The position numbers were made by a program, and so were the translations under genes. From assembly GCF_028679125.1 (NCBI RefSeq), contig NZ_JAJRCG010000001.1, positions 124,001 through 188,000 of the forward strand: a stretch of 64,000 nucleotides of DNA, in the 5' to 3' direction. Positions within the stretch are counted from its first letter, which is position 1. Each line of letters opens with the position of its first letter. Positions 25,867 through 34,287 of this stretch are shown here, in pieces. This DNA comes from Methanoregula sp. (GTDB taxonomy: Archaea > Halobacteriota > Methanomicrobia > Methanomicrobiales > Methanospirillaceae). The notes under the pieces were generated by a model. It was not told the origin of the DNA. It saw only the letters and a list, made by a program, of their open reading frames with translations, and made no database searches.

Positions 25867-26319
25867 GTGCAAACTCCTTTTTCTGGTGCCGGTTATTCCC
25901 AGGTGTTTTGACCTCGTTGGAGCATAATCTTGCTAACCGCAATCAACCCCATTCCCAATCCTTATTGGCCATGCAACTTGACAACTGCTGATACTATATA
26001 GGTCCTGCCCTTCGTCTTCTACCGGTATGTATGTCGGCTGTACGGTATCCACATGTACATAAATAATCTGTTCAATCTGCATTGATACAGAAGCAGGCTG
26101 ATTGGAAATCACATGAGCACAACGATTCTCCAACCAGTGTTATAAAATAATGGCAATCGGCAGGGTGAACCACACCTTTTCCGGGGTACTGGGAGTTCAG
26201 GAGAAGTTAGATTTCTTACCTGCCCAATCGCACACCAGTGAAATTACTCCTGCCGGTTTTTTATAGATATGAGCCGTATTGGAAATACGCCGGACATCGG
26301 TACAAGGTGAAACACAGTT
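25867..26319. other. Gene-free stretch with a promoter at its end
   Basis: No gene is credible in about 450 bases. TTTTTTATAGAT at about 26259-26270 is a good TATA box for the downstream membrane protein gene, whose start has AGGTGA 9 bases upstream. Confidence 0.4.
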
Positions 26320-26982
26320 ATGGATTACGGAAGTGTTCTTGGTGACTCCTTTGGTTATGCAAAGGATTCAGTGATTGGTAAGTGGAAACAGTGGCTGTTG
26401 TTCCTTATCGCAACAATTCTCTTAACGATTCCGCTGCTCGGGTACGTTTTAAAGGTCTTCCGTGGCGAGAAGCCCGCGCCGGAAGTAGACGGGTGGGGCA
26501 CCCTCATCATTGACGGTATCAAGTATGCGATCGTCAGCATCATCTGGGCTATTCCCTGTATAATTATCCTCGTTCTGCTGGCTGGCAGCCTGATTGGAGC
26601 TATTGCAACGATGAACACGGCAGCCATGATGGCATTCGTCACCGGAGCCATCATCAGCTTCATACTCCTCGTGATCGTTGCCATCATCACCGGGCTCCTT
26701 GCCACCATCGGTATCATCCGCTTTGCACGGACCGGCAGCATGGGTGAGGCTTTCAACTTCGGTGCCATCCTTGAGACTATCGGTAAGATCGGCTGGGGCA
26801 CCTACATCATTGCCATGATCGTCCTGATCATCGTCCAGGTCATCTTCTTCGCGGTCATCAGCGGTCTGAACATGATCGTACCGATGCTGGGCCTCGTGGT
26901 GGAGTTCATCATCCTTGCACCCTACTCGATCTTTGTGGCCCGCTACCTCTGCCAGGTCTATGACGCGGCAGGGACAGCGTAA
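26320..26982 (+). CDS. DUF4013 family integral membrane protein
   Basis: 220 residues. The N-terminus MDYGSVLGDSFGYAKDSVIGKWKQWLLF followed by GYVLKVFRGEKPAPEVDGW is the hallmark of DUF4013 proteins, found widely in methanogens. About six membrane segments follow, with a conserved FARTGSMGEAFNF loop and a final APYSIFVARYLCQVYD helix. The function of the family is unknown. AGGTGA lies nine bases before the start and a TATA box about 55 bases upstream. It is monocistronic. Confidence 0.88.
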   Translation: MDYGSVLGDSFGYAKDSVIGKWKQWLLFLIATILLTIPLLGYVLKVFRGEKPAPEVDGWGTLIIDGIKYAIVSIIWAIPCIIILVLLAGSLIGAIATMNTAAMMAFVTGAIISFILLVIVAIITGLLATIGIIRFARTGSMGEAFNFGAILETIGKIGWGTYIIAMIVLIIVQVIFFAVISGLNMIVPMLGLVVEFIILAPYSIFVARYLCQVYDAAGTA

Positions 26983-27227
26983 CCCCCCAACATCTCACAT
27001 CACTTTTTTCCTATCAGGGAACACGCCACCGCAATTTTCCCCGTGAAAAACGCAAATAACCGCGTTCCGGATAAAGGATCCATCCGGGTTCAATTATTCA
27101 CCTGTAGCGATCAAGGCATCACTCCCCCGATGCACCGAAAATATATACCCCGGTGCAGTATCAGGTATCATCACCGTCCCGGCAATAGTTACCCTCTCAC
27201 CGGGGCGGTTACCTTCTATTTATCTGG

Positions 27228-28817
27228 ATGACTCGTATGAAACAAACCGTGTGGCTCTTCCTTTTTCTTGCTGCCGGGCTCTTAATTCTGCCGGCAGTTG
27301 CCGGTGCCAGCGCACCGGACGCATCGCTCACCGCAAACATCACGAGCGGGGGCATCCCTCTCTCCGTCAAGTTCATTGATACCTCGACAAACAGTCCCTC
27401 CACGTGGACATGGTCATTTGGCGACGGTGGCACGTCAACGGAGGAAGACCCGGTACATACATATACTTCAGCAGGCACCTATACGGTCACACTGACCGTA
27501 ATCAATTCTGACGGAAGCGATACGACCACCAAGTCCGGGTATATTACCCTGAGCAAGTCCGCATCATCCCCTTCTGCGACATTCATCGCCAATATCACCT
27601 CGGGAACGCAGCCACTCGCGGTTCAGTTTGTCGATGCCTCCACGAATTCCCCCTCCACCTGGGCATGGTCGTTTGGTGACGGCGGAACTTCGACTTCACA
27701 AAATCCGACCCACACCTACACGAGCACCGGAAGCTTCACGGTAACACTCACCGCAGTCAATACCGCGGGGAGTTCCACGGTCTCCAAGGAGGCCTATATC
27801 ACGGTATCGTCAACCTCATCATCCCCGGGCGCCTCGTTCACATCTACCGAGACCTCGGGATCGTGCCCGCTCACGATCCAGTTCATTGATACCTCCTCCA
27901 ACTCCCCGAACTCGTGGGTCTGGTCGTTTGGCGATGGCGGGACTTCAACCTTGCAGAATCCGTCCCACAAGTACGTGACCTCCGGTACCTATACTGTTAC
28001 GATGACCGCAACAAATTCCGGCGGCAGCGACACGGATACCGAGACGGATTACATCACAGTGGATGAAACTGAACCGATATCCACATTCAAAACCAACGTG
28101 ACGTCCGGTCCCGTCCCGATGGCAGTCCAGTTCAATGATACGTCGCTGAATTCCCCGACTTCGTGGTACTGGTACTTCGGGGATGGCGGGACCTCAACAG
28201 AACAGAACCCGGTGAACACGTATACTGCTGAAGGAACCTATACCGTGGTCTTCACCGCAACAAACTCCGAAGGCAGCAACACCACCTCGATTGCGGACTA
28301 CATCAACGTGACTGCCGTCACTCCCCCGACCCCTTCGTTCACGGCGGATGTCATGACCGGTACTGCCCCGCTCACGGTCCAGTTCACCGACACTACCACG
28401 CATTCTCCGACCTCGTGGGAATGGAGTTTTGGTGACGGTGACACATCAACGCTCCAGAACCCGAAGCACCGGTATACCTCGGTGGGTACCTATACCGTGT
28501 CCCTGATTGCCAGCAATGCAGGGGGGAGTCGGACGATAACGACCAGCAGTTTCATCATTGTCATGTCTGATGGTTCGACCTCCGCAACCATGACCGGGAC
28601 GCCGGCACCTGCAGCCACCGAGGCTGCCATGCAACAACCCCCGGCTGCTGTAACACCGGAGGTCACAGCCACATCTGAAGCATCTTCGCAGGGAGAATCA
28701 TCCAATATATTCGTGATCGTTGGTGTGGTCATCCTTGTGGGTGTTGGTGCCCTTGGTTTTCTCCGCATGAGAAGACCCCCTCAGGGACAGGTACATTCAC
28801 ACCGGAAGGATCTCTGA
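27228..28817 (+). CDS. Surface protein with five PKD repeats and C-terminal membrane anchor
   Basis: 529 residues. A signal peptide (about 1-27, ending VAGAS) is followed by five PKD domains of about 88 residues with cores TWSFGDG, AWSFGDG, VWSFGDG, YWYFGDG and EWSFGDG. A Thr/Pro/Ala stalk and a membrane helix near 497-517 precede a short basic tail ending RKDL. The second ATG at 27237 would also serve as a start. The whole plan, and the aromatic WYFGD in repeat four, matches the paralogue at 22361, so one arose from the other by duplication. Expected role is cell-surface structure or adhesion. Confidence 0.9.
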   Translation: MTRMKQTVWLFLFLAAGLLILPAVAGASAPDASLTANITSGGIPLSVKFIDTSTNSPSTWTWSFGDGGTSTEEDPVHTYTSAGTYTVTLTVINSDGSDTTTKSGYITLSKSASSPSATFIANITSGTQPLAVQFVDASTNSPSTWAWSFGDGGTSTSQNPTHTYTSTGSFTVTLTAVNTAGSSTVSKEAYITVSSTSSSPGASFTSTETSGSCPLTIQFIDTSSNSPNSWVWSFGDGGTSTLQNPSHKYVTSGTYTVTMTATNSGGSDTDTETDYITVDETEPISTFKTNVTSGPVPMAVQFNDTSLNSPTSWYWYFGDGGTSTEQNPVNTYTAEGTYTVVFTATNSEGSNTTSIADYINVTAVTPPTPSFTADVMTGTAPLTVQFTDTTTHSPTSWEWSFGDGDTSTLQNPKHRYTSVGTYTVSLIASNAGGSRTITTSSFIIVMSDGSTSATMTGTPAPAATEAAMQQPPAAVTPEVTATSEASSQGESSNIFVIVGVVILVGVGALGFLRMRRPPQGQVHSHRKDL

Positions 28818-28879
28818 ACGGCAGAGCAAGAGGTGATCCGGTAGATTTGAATTTTAAAAATATTTTTCAGGATTGGTTT

Positions 28880-30220
28880 TCAGGAACGGCGCCTGTTCTC
28901 CTTTCGGACGGTGCTGATATGCTCGTGGCAATAACAGCGCCTGTCGCTCCCGATGTGGTGGGGCAGTTCCTTTCTTCCGCAGATAACGCAGGCACAGGAA
29001 TCCGGGAGATCCTCTTCCGTAATCCAGGTTACCGCACCCGGTTGTTTGGTTGGATCCGTGCCTGACGAGTTCCCCCCTGGGGCGGTGGGCCTGGTGACCT
29101 GTCCGGGGCCCGGCATACCCGCATGGCTCTCGTAGATCTTTTTGAGGTAAGCGATCTGCTCTTCCTCGCGTGCCATCGGCCTGCACATGAACGTCTCCAG
29201 CATCTGCCGGGCCTTCTGCGGGTCGGGAATGCCGAAGAGGCAGTCGAGGGGATACCGCGAAGCCTCTTCCCTGCCTTTTGCATACCCGATCCCGACACCA
29301 AGGTTATCCTTCTGCCCGCTGGCACCAACGCCCCTGAACGATGTCTCTGCACCCCAGCGGGTGATGCTCTGCGCGATCACCGTCCCGTAATTGTACCGAG
29401 CACCAAGGAAATCCTGTTCCAGCACCACCCTCCCGATCTGGTGGTGAGGGATCATGTGCTCCTGCCGCTTCCAGACTCCTCCCCGGATGTAAATCCCGTT
29501 GCTGGTGATGGTATACGTGATTGATTGCCGGAATTTCTCTGTGGTGGCAAGTACGATGACCGTGGCAACGATGCTGAATGGCTGGACCAGGAATGCGATC
29601 CACTGCAACAGGACTGAAATGAATGTTCCGGAGATCTCCGGGCCTGCCGAACCGTGCGTAAGTACGAACGCCGTGATGGCGCTCAGGCCAAGGGTAATGA
29701 ACGGCCCGGTCCACATTGCTGCATTACGCATCGCCCAGCCTGCCGCGATCACCGCAAGGAAAATCCCTATCGGGGCGATGAACAGGATCGTGAGCGCTGC
29801 TGAATCGTTGATCCCGTTCGAGTACTGGCTGACCGTTGAGGTATACTGGGTCATCACATCAGGATACCCTGCAACCGACCCGGTTGTTGCAGCAGGAGCA
29901 AGGGATGGGATCGATGAGGACACGGCTGAGGATGCTGCAAGGTACATCCCGTCCAGCAGCCAGCGTATGGCCACACAGGCGATAACAAGATAGATCGCAA
30001 TGGGTGCCATGAGATATTTCCCGATGAAACTCAGTGCTTCCGGTCTGGCCGAGAAGAGGGGTTTATCATCGGCAGTGTCCGGTCCGCCGCGGTTTTCCGG
30101 GAAGGGTTGCGGAAAGGAAACCGGCTGAACTGTGCCCAGCGGGCAGCCGCAGTCAGGGCAGTGGTTATTGGCCGGATCCGTGCTGCGATTGCATCGGGGA
30201 CATACGTTGACCGGTTTCAT
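28880..30220 (-). CDS. Zinc-ribbon membrane protein with bacterial PH-like domain
   Basis: 446 residues. The N-terminus has a zinc ribbon CPRC...CPDCGCP (residues 8-27). Several membrane helices follow, grouped at about 65-90, 145-205 and 210-230. After them comes a YdbS-like bPH2 domain: SITYTITSNGIYIRGGVWKRQEHMIPHHQIGRVVLEQDFLGARYNYGTV. A long C-terminal tail includes a second cysteine/histidine cluster (CACVICGRKEL...CYCHEH), which could be another metal site. Related PH-domain membrane proteins are implicated in envelope functions in bacteria, but the exact role here is unknown. It is convergent with the PKD gene and divergent from the transglutaminase-like gene. Confidence 0.82.
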   Translation of the reverse strand: MKPVNVCPRCNRSTDPANNHCPDCGCPLGTVQPVSFPQPFPENRGGPDTADDKPLFSARPEALSFIGKYLMAPIAIYLVIACVAIRWLLDGMYLAASSAVSSSIPSLAPAATTGSVAGYPDVMTQYTSTVSQYSNGINDSAALTILFIAPIGIFLAVIAAGWAMRNAAMWTGPFITLGLSAITAFVLTHGSAGPEISGTFISVLLQWIAFLVQPFSIVATVIVLATTEKFRQSITYTITSNGIYIRGGVWKRQEHMIPHHQIGRVVLEQDFLGARYNYGTVIAQSITRWGAETSFRGVGASGQKDNLGVGIGYAKGREEASRYPLDCLFGIPDPQKARQMLETFMCRPMAREEEQIAYLKKIYESHAGMPGPGQVTRPTAPGGNSSGTDPTKQPGAVTWITEEDLPDSCACVICGRKELPHHIGSDRRCYCHEHISTVRKENRRRS

Positions 30221-30337
30221 GTATCGTCAGGTCACTATTGCGCAGAGCGGATAAAATAAATTCCTGTTTGCTCCCGGCGATCGGCAGGCAGAAGGAGGCA
30301 CTATCCTTTTTTATTGCACGTCCACGTATCGTATTCT

Positions 30338-31339
30338 GTGACATGGGCAGACCGGGTTTTGTTGATTTTTATTATCGTACTCCTTGCCGGTGCCGGGTGT
30401 ATCATGCCCCGTGGCAATGATGCTGCGGTGCCGGCATCGTCCCCCACCATGACGTCGTTTGTTATCGTGGAGACGGAGACCGTAACACCCTCCCCGGTAC
30501 CCCCCGGCCCTGCCACGGCAACCCCGGTTATTACGGCAGAACCCACGATACCCCCGCAGGATGTTCTTGAGACCGGCGGGAAGAAGAAGCCCTTCGCGTA
30601 TGCGATACGAAGCCGCTCGCAGTTCCTGTATTACACCACCTATGACGGCGTGCGGGATTACCTCCGGGACCGGTATCCCGATCGCCCTACGGACTTTTAC
30701 AATCTCTCCACGCTTGAAGTCTATTACCGGCAGTATGTCAGCGATCCCGTCCAGAGATCCTATCTCGATGCATTCGTGGAGAACCTGAACGACCGGAGCA
30801 CCCTGCGTCCCGAGCGGGCCCGTATTGCCGTGAGCCTGATCCAGCATATTCCCTATGCCGAGACCACCCGGACGCTCTACCCGTATGAAGTCCTGTATTA
30901 TGATATGGGGAAATGCGAGGACAAATCGATCCTGATGGCCTATGTCCTCTCAGAGATGGGATACGGGACTGCCCTTCTCCTGTATTACCCGGAGCACCAC
31001 ATGGCGCTCGGGCTTAAATGCCCGAAACAGTACAGTATCGACGGATCCGGTTACTGTTTTATCGAGACTACCACGCCCAGCATCATGACATTTGACAATG
31101 GTACGTACGCGGGTATCGGGAAACTCAGATCGCGGCCGGAGATCATCCGGATATCTGACGGGGATTCGTTTGACCAGATCAGCGAGGAGTATACCGATGC
31201 ACAGGCCTTTGATGCGGTGCTGAACAGTGCCGAATGGGACGAGAAGGGGATGTACCTTGACGATTTCAACTACGGGCAACTCGGGTATCTCCGTGAGAAA
31301 TACGGGCTGCTTGAACTCGATCCCCTGAGCGTCTCGTAG
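30338..31339 (+). CDS. Transglutaminase-like lipoprotein
   Basis: About 333 residues. A GTG start at 30338 gives a compact lipoprotein signal ending in lipobox AGAGC. A TATA-like TTTTTTATTG lies about 27 bases upstream, so the mRNA is probably leaderless. After a Thr/Pro linker the domain carries the papain/transglutaminase triad pattern: MGKCEDKSILMAYVLSEMGY (cysteine nucleophile), HHMALG (histidine) and CFIETTTP (acidic partner). It thus resembles archaeal outside transglutaminase-like enzymes or thiol proteases. Lipid anchoring puts it on the outer face of the membrane, where it could cleave or cross-link surface proteins. Substrate unknown. Confidence 0.78.
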   Translation: MTWADRVLLIFIIVLLAGAGCIMPRGNDAAVPASSPTMTSFVIVETETVTPSPVPPGPATATPVITAEPTIPPQDVLETGGKKKPFAYAIRSRSQFLYYTTYDGVRDYLRDRYPDRPTDFYNLSTLEVYYRQYVSDPVQRSYLDAFVENLNDRSTLRPERARIAVSLIQHIPYAETTRTLYPYEVLYYDMGKCEDKSILMAYVLSEMGYGTALLLYYPEHHMALGLKCPKQYSIDGSGYCFIETTTPSIMTFDNGTYAGIGKLRSRPEIIRISDGDSFDQISEEYTDAQAFDAVLNSAEWDEKGMYLDDFNYGQLGYLREKYGLLELDPLSVS

Positions 31340-31457
31340 CTGTGCGGGTGGTTCTGCTATCCCCGGCACTCCCGGTGGCAGGGCGGGACCACACTTTCAC
31401 CTCCTGCATGCCGGAGGTTCATCTGCCCACCCTTCCAACGGGGATCCGGTGAACAGT

Positions 31458-31727
31458 ATGAAACGGACGGAACTGGACCCGCTGATCTTCCGGTGGAAGA
31501 AGACCACCCGGGCCCTGAAGATCCATGAGCAGCCCTACGGACGGTATATCACGGATATCCTGGAACAGCGGACCGATGCGGAACTGGCCCGGTTCTCCGA
31601 CCCGGTCGAGGCTGCGGCATTCTTCTGCCTGCTTGCGCTCTCAAAGGAGGTCTGGCCGGAAGGACTCCCGGGGCGTCAGCCTGTGCCGGGACAGTCCACA
31701 CTCGTGTCCGGGCAGGGTATGACATGA
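31458..31727 (+). CDS. Small hypothetical protein
   Basis: 89 residues. The start at 31458 has GGTGA 5 bases upstream; an in-frame GTG at 31449 is less likely. The sequence MKRTELDPLIFRWKKTTRALKIHEQPYGRYI followed by LARFSDPVEAAAFFCLLALSKEVWPE looks like a compact helical protein. No motif allows a function. It lies between the transglutaminase-like gene and hisI, which points the other way. Confidence 0.6.
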   Translation: MKRTELDPLIFRWKKTTRALKIHEQPYGRYITDILEQRTDAELARFSDPVEAAAFFCLLALSKEVWPEGLPGRQPVPGQSTLVSGQGMT

Positions 31728-31813
31728 GGGGATGTGAGAGCATGACGATGACTGCGGGATATCCGGGAATGATCAGGTAAAATCAGAATATGAAAACCGG
31801 GCGGGACGGACTG

Positions 31814-32182
31814 TTAGTGCCCGGGTTTCTTGTATACTTTTTCAGGGTCAAAGACCTTGGTGCCGATCACGGTACCGTCAAGCGTGCGGTAGAAACAGGT
31901 CCGGTATCCGGTGTGGCAGGCAGCGCCGGTCTGTTCAACTTCGTAGATGAGGCAGTCCTCGTCACAGTCCGCAAAGATCCGCAGCACCTTCTGGAAATGG
32001 CCGCTCTCCTCTCCCTTTTTCCAGAGTTTCTTCCGGCTCCGGCTGTAGTAGTGGGCAAAGCCGGTCTCCTGCGTGAGGCGGACCGCTTCGTCGTTTGCAT
32101 AGGCCATCATCAGTACCTCGCGGCTCTGTGCATCCTGTACGATGACGGGGATCAGCCCGTCGGCAAATTTCAGGGGTAACAT
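31814..32182 (-). CDS. hisI: Phosphoribosyl-AMP cyclohydrolase
   Basis: 122 residues, the usual size of the stand-alone archaeal enzyme. It opens the adenine ring of phosphoribosyl-AMP in the third step of histidine synthesis. The zinc/magnesium site motif [21 protein letters not shown] is complete, as are [31 protein letters not shown] and the C-terminal CFYR. The ATG follows the stop codon of the prepilin peptidase gene with no gap, so the two are co-transcribed although functionally unrelated. No other his genes are in the window. Confidence 0.96.
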   Translation of the reverse strand: MLPLKFADGLIPVIVQDAQSREVLMMAYANDEAVRLTQETGFAHYYSRSRKKLWKKGEESGHFQKVLRIFADCDEDCLIYEVEQTGAACHTGYRTCFYRTLDGTVIGTKVFDPEKVYKKPGH

Positions 32183-33382
32183 CTAGATTCCTCCGGTAAC
32201 CAGTTTCATAATCACAAACAGGAAATCCCCGAAGATCACGGCAGTGACGAATCCTGCGGTGATGGGGATGATGAACGGCACGGCATAGGAGATCCAGACC
32301 GTGCCGGCTTTTTTGTATGTCGCGAGTTCGCGGGTGAACTCTTCCGGGTGCTCCCGGAGATCCTTGGTATAGATCCTTCCCTCTCCGGCATACATCCTCC
32401 TGATCGAATCGAAGAACCCGATGAATTTCCTGCTGACCTTACCCTCCTTCTCTTCGAACTCCTCCATCACAAAACCCCATTCGTTCTGGATTGCCGAGCC
32501 CTTGACCGGGAAGCCGAAGAAGAGGTACATGAGCGGGGCCCGGTTGCCCCGGACAATGTTGATGACGAAGATTGCTACTGGTGCAACAAGGTTGAGCAGG
32601 AGGGCATTGATCAGCGCCGAGAATGCAAGGAACCCGATCGGGGAGGTGCCAAGGAGCGGGGTGAACGGGAAGGTTGGCACACAGAGCGAGATGAAAACAA
32701 GCGCCCAGGCATCAGCACCGCCAAAGAGGTGCATCCGGCCAAAGGTGTAAAAAACCCCGCAGAAGACTGCAAGAAGCAGGATCACGATGGCTGATGTGCC
32801 CCACCCCCCGGTACTGCCATACATCAGGACGGAGGTGATCGCGAAGATCAGGACAATCAGCACAAAATACCAGCGGGTCAGTACTTCGCTTACGTTCGAT
32901 TCCCGGTGTGCATCCTTCTGTTTCCCCTTCTTCTTTGGCTCCTCCGGCCATCCCCGGTACTCCATCCAGGAGATGTACCCAAAAACCCCGGCAAACATCG
33001 CGTACCAGGGAATAAGCTGGATATTCACCGACGGGGCAAGAACGAACCATGACAGCGCCGGCAGAATGAGTACGGGGGCAAGGTACCAGAAGATGCGGGA
33101 CTTTGCATAATACCCGGTCAGGCCCAATGAATCGGTCCGGCCCCGGTTATCGAGATAGTCCGCGTACAGGAAACTTGCCACGAGCGCAAGGTACCCGGTG
33201 ACGAGGCTCATGCTTGCCGTCTGCTGCCAGAGGAATACCGATGTGCAGGTTACACCCACGGCGAGCATGGGGAGCCAGTGGATGAACGGCACGCGGCGAT
33301 CCCGGATGTCCAGGTACGATGTGTAGACCAGCGTAATGAGGACCGCGATCGCCGAGATGATGAGTGGGTAGAACAGTTCCAT
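32183..33382 (-). CDS. Prepilin/preflagellin-type peptidase (A24, FlaK/PibD-like)
   Basis: 399 residues with about eight to ten membrane segments. Two aspartates in the expected settings define an A24 membrane aspartic peptidase: SYLDIRDRRVP (D25) early in the chain and FGGADAWALV near residue 222 (GxGD-like, here GGAD). A cytosolic insert (about 140-165, KKKGKQKDAHRE) and a C-terminal domain of about 90 residues make it longer than the usual 230-280. Such enzymes cleave class III signal peptides of archaellins and pilins at the inner membrane face. Its likely clients are filament proteins assembled by the ATPase and membrane proteins at 41.4-45.8 kb. hisI follows directly. Confidence 0.85.
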   Translation of the reverse strand: MELFYPLIISAIAVLITLVYTSYLDIRDRRVPFIHWLPMLAVGVTCTSVFLWQQTASMSLVTGYLALVASFLYADYLDNRGRTDSLGLTGYYAKSRIFWYLAPVLILPALSWFVLAPSVNIQLIPWYAMFAGVFGYISWMEYRGWPEEPKKKGKQKDAHRESNVSEVLTRWYFVLIVLIFAITSVLMYGSTGGWGTSAIVILLLAVFCGVFYTFGRMHLFGGADAWALVFISLCVPTFPFTPLLGTSPIGFLAFSALINALLLNLVAPVAIFVINIVRGNRAPLMYLFFGFPVKGSAIQNEWGFVMEEFEEKEGKVSRKFIGFFDSIRRMYAGEGRIYTKDLREHPEEFTRELATYKKAGTVWISYAVPFIIPITAGFVTAVIFGDFLFVIMKLVTGGI

Positions 33383-33544
33383 AGATCCGGTATACTGTCT
33401 CTTCTTGGAACACTTATGTATGGCGATTTTTCAAAACGCCCGTAAAGCTTCCGTAATTATATATTATCCTGTATCGCATATCACCATGCGTATGAATCAC
33501 GGGTTTTTGGGCATTCACTGACTGAAAACCGGTGGAGTCTGTTC

Positions 33545-34156
33545 ATGGATATTCAGGACCTGATAGATACTGTTCTTAAAAATGCAAAAAAAATGGGCAC
33601 CTTCCCGCTTCCCGATCTGCTGAAGGCAGCCATGAAAGACAAAGTCAGCGGTATTGCCATTGCACCGGAGCCCGGGATAATTGCCTGCCTTGCCTTTGTC
33701 AGCGGTGAACCGGATGGAGCTATCTACATCGATGCAAAGGGGGAGCTCTATGGGGACCGGGCGGTCATGCCGCTCACGCATATGGATTCGTTTACGCTCT
33801 GTGAAGTGCAGCAGGATATCGTCGAGGCCCTGGTTATGGGATGCCGAATCTTCGAGAAGAATCACCTGACACGGGGCAGTACGCATGAAATCCAAGAAAT
33901 TGGTATCAAGCGGGAGGCGATCGGGCACCTTACCCTCCATATTATGAAGGACCGGGAGCCGCAGAAAGGTGTACGCGTTACGATGCGGAAAGATGGCCGG
34001 GTGGTTGGCAGCGACGTGACGTTCGACGATGGCAGCGTGGGGTTCCGGATACTGTTCGGGATCTATGAATGCGTTGTACAGAACCGCAGCCAGAGCATCC
34101 GGGCCTTCCCTGTGCAATTCACTGAAGCATCACCGGACCAGGTAATTGATCTCTGA
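33545..34156 (+). CDS. Conserved-looking hypothetical protein upstream of the V4R sensor
   Basis: 203 residues, no signal or membrane segment, so cytosolic. An N-terminal part MDIQDLIDTVLKNAKKMGTFPLPDLLKAAMKDKVSG leads into a beta-rich domain with FVSGEPDGAIYIDAKGELYG, a DUF2226/DUF4388-like hint of effector-type domains seen elsewhere in this window. The C-terminal half has a beta-sandwich look: KGVRVTMRKDGRVVGSDVTFDDGSVGFRILFGIYEC. GGAG lies 7 bases before the start and a TATA box ATTATATATT at 33456-33465. It precedes the V4R-Cache-V4R gene on the same strand, so a signalling role is possible but unproven. Confidence 0.65.
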   Translation: MDIQDLIDTVLKNAKKMGTFPLPDLLKAAMKDKVSGIAIAPEPGIIACLAFVSGEPDGAIYIDAKGELYGDRAVMPLTHMDSFTLCEVQQDIVEALVMGCRIFEKNHLTRGSTHEIQEIGIKREAIGHLTLHIMKDREPQKGVRVTMRKDGRVVGSDVTFDDGSVGFRILFGIYECVVQNRSQSIRAFPVQFTEASPDQVIDL

Positions 34157-34287
34157 AGTCGATTTTTCCCAGGCAGTATTTAAGGTTTGACCCCTGTCAT
34201 TTTTTAATTAAATCATGTTTTTAACTATTTACTTTGTAAAATACAATTCGAAATCCTTTTAATTGAATAATACCAGAATTGAGATTC

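Noticed and set aside
22361-28817. Tandem PKD coding repeats as a possible DNA repeat array or CRISPR
   Set aside because: The repetition is at the protein level with a period of about 260 bases and many synonymous changes; there are no short direct repeats with unique spacers. No CRISPR array is seen anywhere in the window.
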